Source: Candidatus Pacearchaeota archaeon
Lineage (GTDB): Archaea; Nanobdellota; Nanobdellia; Pacearchaeales; GW2011-AR1
Direction of reading: 5' to 3'
Assembly: GCA_019659125.1 (NCBI GenBank)
Contig: JAIFVX010000002.1
Location: 62,001-126,000 of the forward strand
Length of the DNA stretch: 64,000 bases
The position numbers and the translations under genes were made by a program. Positions 24,204 to 32,581 of the stretch are shown here, one piece after another (the stretch's first letter is position 1; every line of letters starts with the position of its first letter). The notes under the pieces are model-generated. The model had not been told where the DNA came from. It searched no databases and saw nothing but the letters and a program-made list of their open reading frames with translations.

Positions 24204-25790
24204 ATGGTTGAAGAATCTGAAAATGTTAACCAATCCTTAAGTGTAATAGCAAAGTCATCATTTGTAGTTTTCATAGGGATATTTCTTTCCAAGGTCCTTA
24301 CGTATGTCTACAAGATCATCATAGGGAATTATGGCCCTGAGATGTTCGGGTTGTTCTCTCTTGCATTAGTAATCGTTGGATGGTTCATCACGATCTTTTC
24401 ACTAGGATTGCCTGAAGGGCTTGTGAGATACATCTCCTATTATCGAGGTAAAAAAGACCCTGAAAGAATAAAGTATATCATAAATATGAGCTTGGTGACC
24501 CTTACCGTTTCCACGGTAATCGGAGGAGTAGTGCTCTTCTTATTCTCTGACTTCACTGCTACAACTTTCTTCCACAATGCAGGTCTATCGATATTCCTGA
24601 AACTCTTTAGCATCGTGATACCGTTAACTGCGCTTTCAAGCATCTTCCTTGCAGTCATGAGGTCCTACGAGCGGATGAAGCCCTACACTATCATATTCAA
24701 TGTTGTACAGAATGTTGCTAAAGTAGCACTCATCGTCCTCTTCCTAATTATAGGACTAACTGCTAATAAATCAGTGATCTTCTCATACATTGCTGGTGTT
24801 GCAAGTATGGTACTGGCAGCGTTTCTGTATTGCATGTATGCTCTGCCACAAGTGTTTGGAAAAACCTCGCTGATTAGAAAGGAGAGATCAAAGATAAAGA
24901 AAGAACTTTTTGCGTATTCCATACCTCTTACCATAGCAAGTATATTTTTCACTATTTTCTATTGGGTTGACACGGTCATGATAGGCTATTTCAAGAACGT
25001 TACGCAAGTCGGTATTTATGGGGCTGGAGTCACCATTGCGCTGCTTATCACCGTCATACCTGAATTATTTGTCCAGATATTCTTTCCAATCATAACAAAG
25101 GAATATTCAAAGAACAACCAGAAAACTATCGAGGAGCTGAGCAAGCAAGTAACTAAGTGGATACTGATGATAACGCTTCCTGCATTTATCCTGATGGCTC
25201 TTTTCCCCAGCATCCTCATCAACTTCTTCTTTGATGAACGATACTTAGATGCAGTCATCCCTATGAGATTCATCCTTACAGGGTTATTCATCTCTGCGCT
25301 CGCAAACGTGCCACATTACCTTCTCCTTATGAAGGGTAAGTCGAGGCTGATCCTTATCAATGTCATTATTGCAGCAGCGATAAATGTTGTATTGAACGTG
25401 ATCCTTATACCTATGCCCATGCTGGGAGCATTGAACAATGCCAGTGGAATGACTGGAGCTGCGCTTGCAACGTTCATTTCACTTACTTTCCTTAACATTC
25501 TCGTTACCTTAGAAGCATGGTATTTCACGAGAATTGTGACTTTGAGAAGGACAATGCTTCAGGTGATCATTGCAGCTGCAATACCTGCTTTAATTCTTTT
25601 TGCATTTGCTCGAAAGATATATTCATTTGAAGGGCTTATTGGGGTAAGTCTTCTTTTCTTCCTCATCTATGGAGTACTCATACTACTTTTCAGAGGATTA
25701 GATAAAAATGACCTCTACATCATCAGAAAGACCTTCAAGAAATTTCCATTTATTCAATCTGGAAAAGACACCATTGATGAAGTGCAATAA
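24204..25790 (+). CDS. Oligosaccharide flippase, Wzx-like (MOP superfamily)
   Basis: This 528-residue protein has about 14 membrane helices with the Wzx/MATE layout: an N-terminal KSSFVVFIGIFLSKVLTYVYK, the conserved GLPEGLVRYISYYRG loop after helix 2, FYWVDTVMIGYF midway, and a long hydrophobic C-terminal half. Such proteins flip lipid-linked oligosaccharides from the cytoplasmic to the outer face. It follows the PMT-like enzyme closely and is the first of two flippases in the window (the other is at 54159). The two are only distantly similar, which suggests different glycans or stages. Confidence 0.88.
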   Translation: MVEESENVNQSLSVIAKSSFVVFIGIFLSKVLTYVYKIIIGNYGPEMFGLFSLALVIVGWFITIFSLGLPEGLVRYISYYRGKKDPERIKYIINMSLVTLTVSTVIGGVVLFLFSDFTATTFFHNAGLSIFLKLFSIVIPLTALSSIFLAVMRSYERMKPYTIIFNVVQNVAKVALIVLFLIIGLTANKSVIFSYIAGVASMVLAAFLYCMYALPQVFGKTSLIRKERSKIKKELFAYSIPLTIASIFFTIFYWVDTVMIGYFKNVTQVGIYGAGVTIALLITVIPELFVQIFFPIITKEYSKNNQKTIEELSKQVTKWILMITLPAFILMALFPSILINFFFDERYLDAVIPMRFILTGLFISALANVPHYLLLMKGKSRLILINVIIAAAINVVLNVILIPMPMLGALNNASGMTGAALATFISLTFLNILVTLEAWYFTRIVTLRRTMLQVIIAAAIPALILFAFARKIYSFEGLIGVSLLFFLIYGVLILLFRGLDKNDLYIIRKTFKKFPFIQSGKDTIDEVQ

Positions 25791-25821
25791 TCCTTAAAAA
25801 GCATCTTAGGGGTATAAAATC

Positions 25822-26454
25822 ATGGCTATTGACACAAACAAGATCAAAAAAATTTATGGCTATCTCAGTGTAGAAACATCTCCCTTACAGAAAGCAGACG
25901 GAGCTTTCGTCTTCGGCAGGGCTGATCCACGAGTAGCACAAAAAGCTGCTGATGTCTATCGTCAAAATTTTGTTGATTACGTCATGGTTACCGGTGGAAT
26001 TGGAAAAGATTCTGGATTTCTCACTCAATGGAACATCCCTGAGGCGCACTATCAAGGCATACATCTTGTGGAGAATGGAGTGCCAAGTGAAAAAATTTAC
26101 CTGGAAACAAAAGCTACGAATGCTGGAGAGTGCTGCCGAAACGGTCTTGATACGATTGTAGCTAATAATCTCAAGCATAACAGCCTTATTATTGTCGTGC
26201 ACCCTACATCCTTAAGAAGAGTTAATGCTGTACTTGAGAATACTGAAAAAGAAAGAAACCTTTCAATAAAACATCAGCTTGCTGCAACTAATTATCCATT
26301 TAACCCACGTAATCCTGTAGACCAGAAGGAAGCAGCTGATGAGCTTGCAAGATTGGCAGACTGGCCTGGAAAAGGATGGTGCGCTGCACAACCGGACCTT
26401 CCTCTTGACCTTGTACAATATGCAAGAGAAGTTCAACAAATTTTCAAGAAATAA
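25822..26454 (+). CDS. YdcF/ElyC-like DUF218 protein (copy 2)
   Basis: This 210-residue protein is more typical of DUF218 than the copy at 21657: GAFVFGRADPRVAQKAADVY at the start, VMVTGGIGK, IYLETKATNAGECCRNG and IIVVHPTSLRRVNAV. These are the standard blocks of the YdcF family. It has no signal or membrane segment. It has its own TATA box in the short gap after the flippase gene and ends 1 base before the convergent WavE-like gene. Role unknown. Confidence 0.75.
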   Translation: MAIDTNKIKKIYGYLSVETSPLQKADGAFVFGRADPRVAQKAADVYRQNFVDYVMVTGGIGKDSGFLTQWNIPEAHYQGIHLVENGVPSEKIYLETKATNAGECCRNGLDTIVANNLKHNSLIIVVHPTSLRRVNAVLENTEKERNLSIKHQLAATNYPFNPRNPVDQKEAADELARLADWPGKGWCAAQPDLPLDLVQYAREVQQIFKK

Positions 26455-26455
26455 A

Positions 26456-27508
26456 TCACTTCTTGTTGAAGCTATCAAGTGCTGAATATAATTTTTGGGA
26501 TAAGGGTGTATCTTTTAGCTTTCTTTTCATTATGTTCTTTAATAATATATCATCAAAGACATAGATCTGTCCCATAGCAGGCATCGTCACCTTATCTTTT
26601 GTAAAGTTGCTCTCAAGGCTTGTGTTATCAAGAGGCCGGTACGATAGGTAATCCCTAAATTCTATAGGGCTTTCCTTGTTATCGATATAAAAATGACTAT
26701 GGATGATCGCATAGTATGCTGCAAGGATTTTCAAATATTCTTCATCATGTATCTTTTTATTAAGGACATTGAATCTGTGGTGAAGGCGATACTTAGTTCG
26801 AAGGCTTTCAAGCGATGGCCTGCCCTTGCAAATCCGTGCGATAGCTCGATTAATGAGGGTATGGGATGGAAATCCTACATTATTATTACTAACTAAGAAA
26901 TCTTGAAGCATGGGATATTTCTTGATGAATGGATGCATGAATCTTCGTATATGCACAACTCCTGCTACATTCTCATATTTATCATATGATTGCTCATAAT
27001 TAACCAGAAGCTTGAGGTCATCTCTATGTCCGAAGAAACAAATATCCTCCATATAGAAGGGCGTGGTTGGCTCATACCATGGTACCCATACCTTGTATTT
27101 GAAAACATTTCCCTTTGGCAAAGGAGATGTTATTGAGAGATCTTTTGAAGTGGCCAATTTTTTTATGAATGAAGGACGTATAAAAACATCAGGCCTTGTC
27201 TTCAATACAAAAGAGTTTGACCTTGCCCTTTTTAGACCACTATCGAGAGATTTCATCTGGTTCCATATGTACCCGAGACCTGGGTTTTCCGGCTCTTTTC
27301 CCTCTACAAGGATAACCTTGGAATTTTTAAGAAAATCACGCATGCCTGGATAGTTCTTTATTTCATAATCCCATGTCGAGAAGATTATTTGGCCCACAAT
27401 TCCTTCTTTTTTTAGTTTTAACAGGGATTTTATAGATTCTTTAAAGCGATCTGGAAGCCGTATAGCTCCACAAAAGACAACATCAATCGGTTTGTTTGAT
27501 TTTGGCAT
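26456..27508 (-). CDS. WavE-like glycan biosynthesis protein
   Basis: This 350-residue soluble protein resembles the WavE family of LPS core and capsule loci. The N-terminal part has IDVVFCGAIRLPDRFKESI, GQIIFSTWDYE, GYIWNQMKSLDSGLKRA and FVLKTRPDVFI; the ST-W and KTR-D motifs mark this GT-A-like family, with the Asp probably in the metal/donor site. The C-terminal half is less conserved and Tyr-rich. It is probably a glycosyltransferase of the island. It is transcribed toward the DUF218 gene and shares a short intergenic region with the kinase gene upstream. Confidence 0.68.
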   Translation of the reverse strand: MPKSNKPIDVVFCGAIRLPDRFKESIKSLLKLKKEGIVGQIIFSTWDYEIKNYPGMRDFLKNSKVILVEGKEPENPGLGYIWNQMKSLDSGLKRARSNSFVLKTRPDVFIRPSFIKKLATSKDLSITSPLPKGNVFKYKVWVPWYEPTTPFYMEDICFFGHRDDLKLLVNYEQSYDKYENVAGVVHIRRFMHPFIKKYPMLQDFLVSNNNVGFPSHTLINRAIARICKGRPSLESLRTKYRLHHRFNVLNKKIHDEEYLKILAAYYAIIHSHFYIDNKESPIEFRDYLSYRPLDNTSLESNFTKDKVTMPAMGQIYVFDDILLKNIMKRKLKDTPLSQKLYSALDSFNKK

Positions 27509-27562
27509 TGGACAACCTTTATCAAAATTGCCAAGAGGTATTTTTATATGTATCGAATAGGC

Positions 27563-28276
27563 TCAAAAAAAGCGCAAATTTATCTTTTCAAAATTATCCA
27601 TGTCGGCAATAACTCCATGCCTTAGTGGATATTTTCGTATATGGGATTCCATTATAGGATATTCAATAAGATCCACCATTTCTCGAGTGACTTTAGGGTC
27701 TCTGGGATCTCCAATTTTTAGTGCTCTTTCTATCTTTCTTTGAACTGATACATCTGGAGAGACATGAAGGCGAACCATATAATCAAATTGTAGAGGGAGA
27801 TAAATAGCAGGAACTATACCTATAGTGTCTCTATCTATAGTGTATTTCTCTGAGTGCTCTGTTCCATCCTTCTTGTCTGTTAACAGTCCTTCTAATACTA
27901 TTTCTTTCTTTGAGCCGTATGATTGATTAAAATTCCTTACTTCCTGTAAAAGCTGCTTATCCATCTCATCATACCTCCATATTTTATAGGGGAAATCTTC
28001 TGGGACTGGCTCTCCTGCCTTTACCTTGTCAATGAGAGAATGATAGACTTCCATGGCTTTCTTCTTACCTACATGAAACTTATCGCCATCAATAAATATC
28101 GTTGGTCTATAATCCTTTAACTCTTTTTCCAAGCTTGAAGCTAATGTAGATTTACCAGAATTTGAAAGTCCTTCAATACCTACCATCATAGCATGGTGGG
28201 GACTATGTTTTTCCTTAAAACTAACAATCTCGTTACGGATCATCTTTACTGCCACTTCTGAACTATATTCGAACAT
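27563..28276 (-). CDS. P-loop kinase, uridine kinase-like (copy 1)
   Basis: This 237-residue P-loop protein has Walker A GLSNSGKST at about 36-44, a second strand with FIDGDKFHVG (Asp pair where uridine kinase binds its substrate), and EIVLEGLLTDKK. It most resembles nucleoside/phosphoribulokinase-type kinases, but the acceptor is unknown. The frame extends upstream to 28324, but the ATG at 28276 (MFEYSSEV) lies 28 bases below a TATA box (ctttatatatcg), so I start there. It is divergent from the single-domain nucleotidyltransferase at 28358, and both flank the unusual operon, so it may phosphorylate that operon's sugar-like intermediate. Confidence 0.7.
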   Translation of the reverse strand: MFEYSSEVAVKMIRNEIVSFKEKHSPHHAMMVGIEGLSNSGKSTLASSLEKELKDYRPTIFIDGDKFHVGKKKAMEVYHSLIDKVKAGEPVPEDFPYKIWRYDEMDKQLLQEVRNFNQSYGSKKEIVLEGLLTDKKDGTEHSEKYTIDRDTIGIVPAIYLPLQFDYMVRLHVSPDVSVQRKIERALKIGDPRDPKVTREMVDLIEYPIMESHIRKYPLRHGVIADMDNFEKINLRFF

Positions 28277-28357
28277 AAATTTTCTATTTACAAACGATAT
28301 ATAAAGATATAGGTCGATTAACATAAAGATTATATACTATTATCTTACCCTCTAACT

Positions 28358-29062
28358 ATGGCAGACTATAAGGTTTGTATTCTGGCTGCAGGCATTGGAA
28401 GTAGGATGGGGGGATTCACCCAGCACTTTAATAAGGCACTTATTCCAGTTCATGGAAAGCCAGCCATAGGACACATCATAGAGAAATTTCCTGCAGATGT
28501 GGAGATTGTAATAGCTCTTGGATATATGAAGGAGGCTCTAGAGATATTCTTAAATTCGGCATACCCTCAGAGAAAACTTACTTTTGTTAATGTAGATAAA
28601 TATACTGGTCCAGGGACGGGTCCCGGTTACTCATTATTACAATGCAAGAATGATTTACAGTGTCCGTTTATTTTTCTCTCAGTTGATACGTTAGTAACTG
28701 AAAATATTCCAACTCCTCATAAAAATTGGTTTGGAGTTGCTCCTGTTAAAGACCCTTCACGCTTTTGCTCTGTTAAGACTCAGGGTGAAACAATACTTCG
28801 TATTGATGATAAGGTGAAGAATGATAACACCTTAGCATTCATAGGTCTTGCAGGAGTAAAAGACTATGAGACTTTTTGGAATGCTCTTGAAAACAACAAA
28901 AAGGCAATCAGCGGAGAAATACAGGTATCTAATGGATTTTCCTCACTTTTAGAAAAGAACATGACTGCTAAATCTTTCAGATGGTTTGATACAGGAACTC
29001 CAGAAGCATATAACCACACCCTTACTAATTATCCTCATGGCACACCATATATCGGATCCTAA
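28358..29062 (+). CDS. Sugar-phosphate nucleotidyltransferase-like protein, single domain
   Basis: This 234-residue protein has the NTP_transferase fold: CILAAGIGSRMGG near the start (nucleotide loop), FNKALIPVHGKPAIGHI (signature lysine), and a metal-site Asp in FLSVDTLV. It would join a nucleotide to a sugar phosphate or similar. It is clearly a paralogue of the N-terminal domain of the protein at 30511-32127: both share the GPGTGPGYSLLQCK, QCPFIF, KNWFG, FIGLAGV, GEIQVSNGF and WFDTG blocks. This copy lacks the kinase domain. It faces the operon from the other side and ends 1 base before it. Confidence 0.8.
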   Translation: MADYKVCILAAGIGSRMGGFTQHFNKALIPVHGKPAIGHIIEKFPADVEIVIALGYMKEALEIFLNSAYPQRKLTFVNVDKYTGPGTGPGYSLLQCKNDLQCPFIFLSVDTLVTENIPTPHKNWFGVAPVKDPSRFCSVKTQGETILRIDDKVKNDNTLAFIGLAGVKDYETFWNALENNKKAISGEIQVSNGFSSLLEKNMTAKSFRWFDTGTPEAYNHTLTNYPHGTPYIGS

Positions 29063-29533
29063 TTACTTTTGATGCTCTCTTTCTATATGTCCGTTGCCCC
29101 TTCCCCACTCATCCTTAAGTCTCACTACATCCATGACATGTGGTGTTGAGACTTCCATGAGGACAAGATCGGTGAGTGCAGTGACTCTATGCCATCGTGG
29201 AGGCCTTACATTAAAATAGTATCCAGGTCCATGGATGGATTTCTCTCTCTGAACGAAAAATTCTGGACCGCGTTGAGACATCTCTATCTTGTCCTTCAGG
29301 TCTTCAAGAGATACTTCTGCTTCTCCTTCAGATATATAGTTAGTTTCTGACTTATACTGATGATACTGAATGCTCGTGCTATGACCTTTTTTGAGATAGA
29401 TTCTTTTATAACAGTATTCTTCGTTTAGTGCTAGCCACTCTTCTCTTCCCCATGGTTTATTGACAATATATGGTTCTCCATCCCTTATTTTTGATACAAT
29501 CTCTAGGAGATCAGGTGATAATTGAACTGTCAT
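29063..29533 (-). CDS. Cupin protein resembling type II mannose-6-phosphate isomerase
   Basis: This 156-residue single cupin has the PMI type II signature: VNKPWGREEWLAL near the start, IYLKKGHSTSIQYHQYKSE (His ligands), NYISEGEAEV, and RPPRWHRVTALTD (second cupin motif). Related cupins isomerise hexose phosphates or shift sugar keto groups. It is the last gene of the operon and overlaps the aldolase-like gene by 23 bases. A clear ribosome-binding sequence ggaggt lies 10 bases before the ATG, unusual in this mostly leaderless genome and expected inside an operon. Confidence 0.75.
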   Translation of the reverse strand: MTVQLSPDLLEIVSKIRDGEPYIVNKPWGREEWLALNEEYCYKRIYLKKGHSTSIQYHQYKSETNYISEGEAEVSLEDLKDKIEMSQRGPEFFVQREKSIHGPGYYFNVRPPRWHRVTALTDLVLMEVSTPHVMDVVRLKDEWGRGNGHIEREHQK

Positions 29534-30518
29534 AGTGATTTACAACCTCCATAAGCGTGTTAATGATAGATTCATGGACATCTTCTCTCTGATTCAATTG
29601 CTCAATGATCTTTTTATATTCATCTGAGGCAAAGTGATAATGGCCTGCAGTTAAGGCGCAGAGCATCTTGTTGTCAGCCGTATTGGTATGAAGCCATTTT
29701 CCCCACTTCCCTTTTGCATGTACAAGTTCAAGGAAAGGCTGAATATCTATGCCGTAGACAAGAGATTTTGTTAACACAAGAGTGCTTTGGACAACACCTA
29801 GCTGGGGAGCTATATTAACTGCATCCACATTTCCCTTTCTTAATGCCAGCTGTCCTGATGAAAGGTAATCTGCATTATGCTCCTTCAATTTCAAACCTTT
29901 TTCATTAAGGAGATGGTGGATACGCTTTACAAAATCAGTATTGAAATTACCTACTTGCTGCATTTCCTTTACTAAGCTTCCTGTTTGCACAACATAAAAT
30001 GTAGGGTTGCAGAAGCTTTTGAAAAAGTCTACTTCCCTTTCCAGAGCATCTAATGATATCATTGAGTAATTAGATCCTACATTCTCATCAGTACCAACTT
30101 CAAGCATTATGTGAGGATTCAATTGCAAAGAGTATTCAATGGCTTTCCTTGCTGCCTGTTGCTGTTCCTCGACACTTCCTTTGTAATGGCAAAAATCTAT
30201 ATGGATCAAGTCAAATCCTTCTTTGATGTCTGTTGATATTGTCTTGTAGATATCGTCAAGATCGTGAATGCCGTTAAAGCCTGGCCCACAATGGTCTCTG
30301 CATATCAATACCTGGCTGTACGGATAGCGGGAACGCATTTCTCGTATGTATTCCATGTATTGATGAGTAGTCCAGTTATTGACATACCCTCCTGCATGAT
30401 CGATCTGGTTTTTTGAGGCAATCAAAAGCAAGGGTCTTCTCCTATAATGAGAATGCCGAAACACTGCCTCTATAGTCTCGGAACTCATAGGTCCAATCGC
30501 CAGTTGTATATCAGCCAT
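29511..30518 (-). CDS. GatZ/KbaZ-like (tagatose-bisphosphate aldolase family) protein, orphan
   Basis: This 335-residue TIM-barrel protein follows the GatZ/KbaZ pattern: RPLLLIASKNQIDHAGGY, LICRDHCGPGF (75-80 in DHCGPG), HIDFCHY, LEVGTDENVG, VVQTGSLV, LKEHNADYLS and NIAPQLGVV all line up with the family blocks. In known tagatose-bisphosphate aldolases this chain assists a catalytic GatY/KbaY chain, yet no GatY-like gene is in the window. I start at ATG 30518 because of the SD-like ggag six bases before it; the open frame extends 15 bases further. Its activity (aldol condensation or cleavage) is inferred from the fold. Confidence 0.78.
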   Translation of the reverse strand: MADIQLAIGPMSSETIEAVFRHSHYRRRPLLLIASKNQIDHAGGYVNNWTTHQYMEYIREMRSRYPYSQVLICRDHCGPGFNGIHDLDDIYKTISTDIKEGFDLIHIDFCHYKGSVEEQQQAARKAIEYSLQLNPHIMLEVGTDENVGSNYSMISLDALEREVDFFKSFCNPTFYVVQTGSLVKEMQQVGNFNTDFVKRIHHLLNEKGLKLKEHNADYLSSGQLALRKGNVDAVNIAPQLGVVQSTLVLTKSLVYGIDIQPFLELVHAKGKWGKWLHTNTADNKMLCALTAGHYHFASDEYKKIIEQLNQREDVHESIINTLMEVVNHYDSSIIT

Positions 30519-32127
30519 TTTTAGCTCCTGCACGAAGCTCTTCCTTTTGCATAAGACACTTGTAAAGCATGCTCTTCCCCATGAAATACAACATGAAATT
30601 AAATGGGTCCTTATGTAATGGAGCCATGTTGAGGAAAATCAAGGAAGTTAGTGTCCGTATCTTATTGAGATCAAAATTATTCTTCTTTAGGAACAATTCA
30701 AATTCCTCTTTTGCTTCAACGATGTCGTTCTTAACAAAGTGATTATAGTATACACTTGCTCCGCTCATATCGAAGGAAAACATACCTTCTTTGATAAGCT
30801 GATAAGATATAATCATACCCCCATATAATTTTGCAAGATCATAATAAAGATCTCCAGCCTTCATGAACCCTCCAAAGTCGTGACGCCAATCTAAAAGTAT
30901 GAATTTCTGCAGATTGCTCATGGGATCCCGCGACACTAATACATTATCGAACTGCAAATCTCCATGAAAGCGTACTGGAATACCCTGGAATATGGAATCC
31001 CAGTTAACTTTTTCTAAAAGCTCTTGCAATGGAGGGACTGCAATGCCATTAATTATGTTATGGATGTCCTGTATGTTGGTTTCTGAATAAAACTTTTCGA
31101 GGCGCTTCAATGTTTTATCCTTGTAAAATACCTTGCATGCATTTTCAAATTCCTTCTTTTCTGAATCTGAAAGATCAACAGGCTTCCATAATTCTCTTTT
31201 GAGCCACTGGAAAAAATCGTGAGCCACCTGGGTGTTAAGAAGGCTGTAGAGAATGTTTCCATCAACTTTCTTATAAGCATAAAAGTTTCCTCGCTGCACC
31301 TCTATTTTTGGGCAAAGACCTTTCAGCAACTCTGCACGCTCACATCTCTTTTTTACTATTTCAGGATCGGCAAAATATTTTATAACTCTATCATTGACAA
31401 AATAGAGAAATTCATCTCCTTTGCTGAAATCAAACTTTTTCTCTCCACCTGCAAAGCTTTTGCTTGTCTCGACATAATTTTTCAAGGATCCTGTGTCAAA
31501 CCACGTGAATCCTACGGGAACAAGCTGCTTCTCAATCAAAGATTTAAAGCCATTGGAGACCTGGATTTCTCCTTTTATAGATTCCTTGTCCTTTTCAAGA
31601 GCTGTAAAGAAAGATTCATAGTCATAGACACCTGCAAGGCCGATAAATGCAAATTTGTTGTCCGTCTTTACCTTATCGTCTAGTTGGTAGATAAGGTTAT
31701 TCTTTATTTTCACCGTGCAGTAAGGTTCAGTCTCTTTTACAGGAGCTATGCCGAACCAGTTTTTGTCAGGCACTGGAACTTCCTCAAGCACGATGGTATC
31801 TGCTGCAAAGAAAATGAAAGGACATTGCAATGCTGATTTGCACTGAAGCAAGGAATAGCCAGGGCCTGTTCCTGGTCCAACAAATCTGTCTACTTCAACA
31901 AAATTAAACTTTCTATCTGGATGGGCGATAGTGAGATAGTCAATGACTGTATCTTTCTTGTGACCAACAGCAATTACTATTTCTGTATCTTTTGAAAACT
32001 TCTCTACGATGTATGAAATAGCAGCCTTAAAGTTTATGGGCAATCCTGCTTTATTGATATGATCTGTAAGGGCACCCATCCTTCCTCCTGCGCCGGCAGC
32101 AAGAATACAAACCTTATAGTTTTTCAT
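30511..32127 (-). CDS. Fused nucleotidyltransferase and aminoglycoside/choline kinase-like phosphotransferase
   Basis: This 538-residue protein has two enzymes in one chain. Residues 1 to about 225 are an NTP_transferase domain (CILAAGAGGRMG at 7-18, Asp110 in FFAADT, GPGTGPGYSLLQCK). Residues about 245-538 are an APH/choline-kinase fold with the catalytic loop HGDLQFDN at 388-395 and the metal Asp413 in LLDWRHDFGG. The order resembles a LicA-LicC pair (choline kinase and cytidylyltransferase) in one protein, so it may phosphorylate and then activate one substrate. An in-frame GTG at 32133 is possible, but I use the ATG at 32127. It overlaps both neighbours. Confidence 0.85.
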   Translation of the reverse strand: MKNYKVCILAAGAGGRMGALTDHINKAGLPINFKAAISYIVEKFSKDTEIVIAVGHKKDTVIDYLTIAHPDRKFNFVEVDRFVGPGTGPGYSLLQCKSALQCPFIFFAADTIVLEEVPVPDKNWFGIAPVKETEPYCTVKIKNNLIYQLDDKVKTDNKFAFIGLAGVYDYESFFTALEKDKESIKGEIQVSNGFKSLIEKQLVPVGFTWFDTGSLKNYVETSKSFAGGEKKFDFSKGDEFLYFVNDRVIKYFADPEIVKKRCERAELLKGLCPKIEVQRGNFYAYKKVDGNILYSLLNTQVAHDFFQWLKRELWKPVDLSDSEKKEFENACKVFYKDKTLKRLEKFYSETNIQDIHNIINGIAVPPLQELLEKVNWDSIFQGIPVRFHGDLQFDNVLVSRDPMSNLQKFILLDWRHDFGGFMKAGDLYYDLAKLYGGMIISYQLIKEGMFSFDMSGASVYYNHFVKNDIVEAKEEFELFLKKNNFDLNKIRTLTSLIFLNMAPLHKDPFNFMLYFMGKSMLYKCLMQKEELRAGAKNG

Positions 32128-32581
32128 GATCACCTAAAAATCTTTTTTTAATTTCCATGCATGCATCGCACACGGCGCCTTCCGCTGACTTAGAATAGGT
32201 GACGAAGTTTGCTGATTTCTTTGCTTCTTGCCTGGCATTCTGTGGAGCGATACCAAACGTGCATGCCTTAAGGATTGGAGCGTCAAAAATACCATCTCCC
32301 ATGTAGATAGTGTTTTGAAATCCCCATTTATTCTTGATAAAATCAAACCTGCTTGCTTCAGGGACTAGCTCTATTGGATATCCCATATCTTCAATTCTCC
32401 GCTTAGAGATAGGAAATCCTCGCTTATCAGCACTGATGAACTGTATATTCATCTTGTCTTTGATTAGCTTTAATCCGTCAGAATCGTGAGGTCCGAAAAT
32501 CTTATGGGATTTTCCCTTTGAATCATACAAGAACTGACCTGTTGTCATCACTCCATCAACATCAATAATGAAGTTCATCAT
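32114..32581 (-). CDS. KdsC-like HAD phosphatase
   Basis: This 155-residue HAD enzyme matches the KdsC/YrbI type, which dephosphorylates sugar-acid phosphates. It has the nucleophile motif IIDVDGVMT (Asp7, Asp9), the family's GPHDSDGLKLIK, the Lys/Asp region KRRIEDMGY, and the final MGDGIFDAP metal site. Cap-less HADs of this group form tetramers that build the active site. The ATG at 32581 overlaps the AroE-like stop by 4 bases (ATGA), which decides the start; the frame is open further upstream. A Cys pair near the C-terminus (CDAC) is an addition of unknown meaning. Confidence 0.85.
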   Translation of the reverse strand: MMNFIIDVDGVMTTGQFLYDSKGKSHKIFGPHDSDGLKLIKDKMNIQFISADKRGFPISKRRIEDMGYPIELVPEASRFDFIKNKWGFQNTIYMGDGIFDAPILKACTFGIAPQNARQEAKKSANFVTYSKSAEGAVCDACMEIKKRFLGDHEKL

